From contig NZ_AZFX01000004.1 in assembly GCF_001435835.1 (NCBI RefSeq), positions 1-64,000 on the forward strand: a stretch of 64,000 nt of DNA, in the 5' to 3' direction. The notes under the pieces were generated by a model. That model made no database searches. It was not told the origin of the DNA and worked only from the letters and a program-made list of their open reading frames with translations. The translations under genes and the position numbers were made by a program. Numbering within the stretch: the stretch's first letter is position 1; each line of letters starts with the position of its first letter. This DNA comes from Lapidilactobacillus concavus DSM 17758. GTDB taxonomy: Bacteria; Bacillota; Bacilli; Lactobacillales; Lactobacillaceae. Shown one piece after another: positions 61,385 through 64,000 of the stretch.

Positions 61385-61466
61385 AAAACACACCTGAATT
61401 TTATCCCTAATTGAACAACTTCCGATTTGTGGAAATTCAATTAGGCGTAAACTCAGGTGTGTTTTT
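61385..61466. terminator. Long bidirectional terminator
   Basis: AAAACACACCTGA (61385-61397) pairs with TCAGGTGTGTTTTT (61453-61466); an inner TAATTGAA/TTCAATTA stem extends it. It closes the pta-tsaE-GNAT unit and the convergent exonuclease unit. Confidence 0.85.
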
Positions 61467-61482
61467 CGTTTGGATTTCTTTG

Positions 61483-62016
61483 TTAAACCATGGTCACTAG
61501 TTTCTTGAGCGTCTCTTGTCCAAATTGCTGTTCTTGAGCTAACAAGATGTTTGCGCAGGCATAGCTGTCTGCGAGCGCATTATGATGATTGTTTAGTTCA
61601 ATCTGTAAGTATCTAGAAACCGTATCTAATTTGTGATTTGGTAATTCGGGATATAGTCGGCGACTCGTTTTGACCGTGTCAACTGCTAAGAAATGAGGTG
61701 GTTCGATCTCATATTTCAGTAACGTTTGTTGGAGAACCTTGATGTCAAACTTTGCATTGTGTGCCGCAACCAGTTGATCCATTGAAAAGAGTGTAGAAAT
61801 ATGCTGCCAAACTTGATCAAATGTTGGTGCGGTTGCGACTTTTGCACGATTTAAGCCATTGATTCGTGTGTTCCAAATGTTGAAGTCACTTTGTGGATTG
61901 ATCAAGGTGTAAAAATTGTTCACAATCTGATCGTGACGGACGGCCACGATTGCTAGTGAACAGGCGCTATCGGGTTTGCTATTGGCGGTCTCAAAATCTA
62001 TTGCAATAAAATTCAT
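61483..62016 (-). CDS. DnaQ-family 3'-5' exonuclease
   Basis: 177-residue stand-alone DEDD exonuclease. Exo I IAIDFETAN, exo II AHNAKFDIKVL and exo III HHNALADSYACANIL (with His) are all present. A TTG at 62028 directly follows AGGAG; ATG 62016 with a spacing of 12 is preferred. It lies 15 bases after the exonuclease III gene on the minus strand and is probably co-transcribed. Confidence 0.88.
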   Translation of the reverse strand: MNFIAIDFETANSKPDSACSLAIVAVRHDQIVNNFYTLINPQSDFNIWNTRINGLNRAKVATAPTFDQVWQHISTLFSMDQLVAAHNAKFDIKVLQQTLLKYEIEPPHFLAVDTVKTSRRLYPELPNHKLDTVSRYLQIELNNHHNALADSYACANILLAQEQQFGQETLKKLVTMV

Positions 62017-62031
62017 TTCAAAAAACAACTC

Positions 62032-62787
62032 CTAAATTGAAAGATCTAACTCAACAGGGCAGTGATCAGATCCGTAAATGTCTGCGAGAATGGTGGCATC
62101 TTGGATTTTTGACTGTAGATCATCGCTGACGACGAAGTAGTCAATTCGCCAACCCGCATTATGTTCACGCGCGTGGAATCGATAGCTCCACCAAGAATAG
62201 GCATCGGTTTGATCTGGATGTAAGTAGCGGAATGAATCTGTAAAGCCCTGACTGAGTAAGGTCGTGAAACTTGCTCGCTCAGCATCTGAGAACCCTGCGT
62301 TATGATGATTTGTTTTTGGATTTTTCAAGTCGATTTCTTCGTGTGCCACGTTGAGATCACCGCAGAAAACGACCGACTTCTTTTGAGATAACTCATGAAC
62401 ATAATGGCGAAAAGCTTCGTCCCATTCTAGTCGATAGGGAAGTCGCTTCAATTCGCTCTGAGAATTTGGCGTGTAACAAGTGAGCAGGTAAAAATCCGGA
62501 TATTCTAACGTAATGACTCGGCCTTCGTGATCATGGACCTCAATTCCTAAGCCATAGCTAACGTTAAGTGGCGTTGCTTTTGTGAAAATCGCAGTCCCAG
62601 AATAACCCTTACGCTCGGCGTAGTTGAAATATTGGTGGTAGCCTGGCAGATCAAGAACGACTTGGTCTGCCTGCATTTTTGTTTCTTGAAGGCAGAAGAA
62701 GTCCGCATCAAGCGCCTTGAATGTTGTTAAAAAATCTTTCTTGAGAACAGCTCGCAAGCCGTTGACGTTCCACGAAATCAATTTCAT
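62032..62787 (-). CDS. exoA: Exodeoxyribonuclease III / AP endonuclease
   Basis: 251-residue base-excision repair enzyme of the ExoIII family. Motifs: [32 protein letters not shown], the [13 protein letters not shown] segment and the closing [12 protein letters not shown]. Start 62787 follows ATAGGAG; the frame is open to 62823. Neighbouring ung and dnaQ-type genes make a small cluster of DNA repair functions. Confidence 0.95.
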   Translation of the reverse strand: MKLISWNVNGLRAVLKKDFLTTFKALDADFFCLQETKMQADQVVLDLPGYHQYFNYAERKGYSGTAIFTKATPLNVSYGLGIEVHDHEGRVITLEYPDFYLLTCYTPNSQSELKRLPYRLEWDEAFRHYVHELSQKKSVVFCGDLNVAHEEIDLKNPKTNHHNAGFSDAERASFTTLLSQGFTDSFRYLHPDQTDAYSWWSYRFHAREHNAGWRIDYFVVSDDLQSKIQDATILADIYGSDHCPVELDLSI

Positions 62788-63017
62788 GATCAATACTCCT
62801 ATCATTTCGATATCACTCAGCATGACACTACGCCTATTGTAACAAATTTGCTTGGCAAAGTGTCAAAAGCTGCAAACGTTCATCGCCATGACTCGGTTAA
62901 AAAATAGCGCTCGTTGGGGAAGAGATTTTTTGGAAAGGTTTGATAGTTATTTGTGCTATTTTTTGTTAGACTAGTTTTAGAAGTTTTATGACTAATAGTC
63001 AAAAAAAGGAAGATTAG

Positions 63018-63908
63018 ATGTCAATTTTTAGTGATTTGAATATTCCGATACTTGAAAATACCTTGATGAGTCACTACACCTTCACATTAACAGGAGGGCC
63101 AGCCGACTATCTAGCCTTCCCTAAGAATGAAGCGGAAGTGGCGCAGCTGATTAAACGAGCACATGCTCATCAGTTGCCTGTGACCGTGATTGGTAATGCC
63201 AGCAACATGATTATTCGTGATGGCGGTATCAGTGGGTTAGTGATTCTGTTGACTCGAATTGATGCCGTTGAGCGACAGGGTAATCAATTGGTTGCTAGCG
63301 CGGGAATGCCTCTGATGGCTGTTTCTGAAGCTGCATATCGTTATGGCTTGAGCGGCTTAGAATTTGCAGCTGGTATTCCCGGTAGCGTTGGCGGTGCCGT
63401 ATTCATGAATGCAGGTGCCTATGGTGGTGAGGTGAGTGATGCCATCACTGAGATCACTGTGCTCGATGAGCTAGGTGAATTGCATCAGATCAAAGGTGAT
63501 GATATTCATTTTGCCTATCGTCACAGCATTGTTCAAGAAGCGCCATTGACGGTTTTGTCAGCAACTTTTCAACTGAAGCCGGGGGATGCCGAATTGATTC
63601 GTCAACGGATGGATGCTTACAATCAAGCCCGTGCAGCCAAGCAACCGCTAGATTTACCTTCCTGTGGAAGTGTGTTTAAACGTCCAGAAGGTTATTATAC
63701 GGGCCCATTGATTCAACAAGCGGGTTTACAAGGCAAAATTGTTGGTGGTGCGCAAGTTTCGAAGAAACATGCGGGATTCATCGTCAATATCAACCATGCC
63801 ACCGCAACAGACTATCTTGATTTGATTCATTTGATTCAGCACACGATCAAAGAAAAATTCGGTGTCGATCTCGAGACAGAAGTTAGGATCATCGGGCGTG
63901 AAAAATAA
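63018..63908 (+). CDS. murB: UDP-N-acetylmuramate dehydrogenase
   Basis: 296-residue FAD enzyme that makes UDP-MurNAc for the cell wall. FAD-binding motifs VIGNASNMIIRDGG and GIPGSVGGAVFMNAGAYGGE are present, as is the YRHSI segment and the catalytic Ser in PSCGSVFKRP followed by GPLIQQAGLQGKIVGG. Its shortened lid loop fits the type II form. AAAAGGAAG precedes the ATG. Nothing recognisable follows in 63909-64000. Confidence 0.95.
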   Translation: MSIFSDLNIPILENTLMSHYTFTLTGGPADYLAFPKNEAEVAQLIKRAHAHQLPVTVIGNASNMIIRDGGISGLVILLTRIDAVERQGNQLVASAGMPLMAVSEAAYRYGLSGLEFAAGIPGSVGGAVFMNAGAYGGEVSDAITEITVLDELGELHQIKGDDIHFAYRHSIVQEAPLTVLSATFQLKPGDAELIRQRMDAYNQARAAKQPLDLPSCGSVFKRPEGYYTGPLIQQAGLQGKIVGGAQVSKKHAGFIVNINHATATDYLDLIHLIQHTIKEKFGVDLETEVRIIGREK

Positions 63909-64000
63909 GGCCCATGAGCCGCTCGAGACGTTTATTTAGTTAACAGCCTCTGAATTTCAAGAACTTATCCCACCATTTATAATTACACGAAAAAGCCTGA

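Overview
The window looks like a chromosomal segment of a low-to-mid GC lactic acid bacterium of the family Lactobacillaceae. Supporting features are a malolactic enzyme, a bifunctional AdhE, the gene order ruvA-ruvB-queA-tgt-yajC-adhE, the argS-argR pair, the ung/pta/tsaE/GNAT block, catabolite-responsive (cre-like) boxes, Rgg-type regulators, and AGGAGG-type ribosome binding sites with frequent TTG/GTG starts. The species cannot be fixed from the sequence alone.

Layout. 1-1800 is an AT-rich accessory stretch with one abortive-infection-family gene and several palindromes. 1801-5746 holds a baeRF-family (release-factor-like) protein and a decayed MucBP-type surface protein. 6088-25996 is the conserved core: malolactic enzyme, ymdB, mutS-mutL, ruvA-ruvB-queA, tgt-yajC, adhE behind a Rex-like operator, zwf, dinB, then argS behind a structured leader. 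26004-31643 carries argR, a PTS IIA protein, fumC, an Rrf2 regulator and a two-gene osmoprotectant ABC transporter. 31754-33610 (minus strand) is a pair of NADPH-dependent FMN reductases; one is fused to a PAS-like domain and ends in two flavinylation-like motifs. 34031-37997 is a MarR regulator with a heterodimeric ABC exporter.

The most unusual region is 38183-43492. It holds an rgg pseudogene, a divergent small ORF with four GTGGTCA repeats, a single-module NRPS (A-PCP-C-like) and an MFS transporter. All three large genes are broken by small indels at homopolymers, by one exact 14-bp tandem duplication and by one in-frame stop, so the ancestral proteins can be rebuilt almost completely. 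A second broken rgg lies at 55036-55885. Together with the surface-protein pseudogene this suggests recent loss of cell-cell signalling, secondary metabolism and adhesion functions, with housekeeping genes intact.

43683-54882 contains a YnbB-type PLP enzyme, a divergent ornithine decarboxylase / APC permease pair (a likely amino-acid decarboxylation acid-stress module), a ugpC-ugpA-ugpE-ugpB-type ABC importer operon with a divergent TetR-like regulator, and a GNAT enzyme. 56158-63908 returns to ordinary genes: a DUF2975-type membrane protein, a Tubby/LURP-like protein, a Cof-type HAD phosphatase, ung, pta-tsaE-GNAT, a DnaQ-type exonuclease, exonuclease III and murB. Most transcription units end in clear intrinsic terminators, several of them shared by convergent genes.
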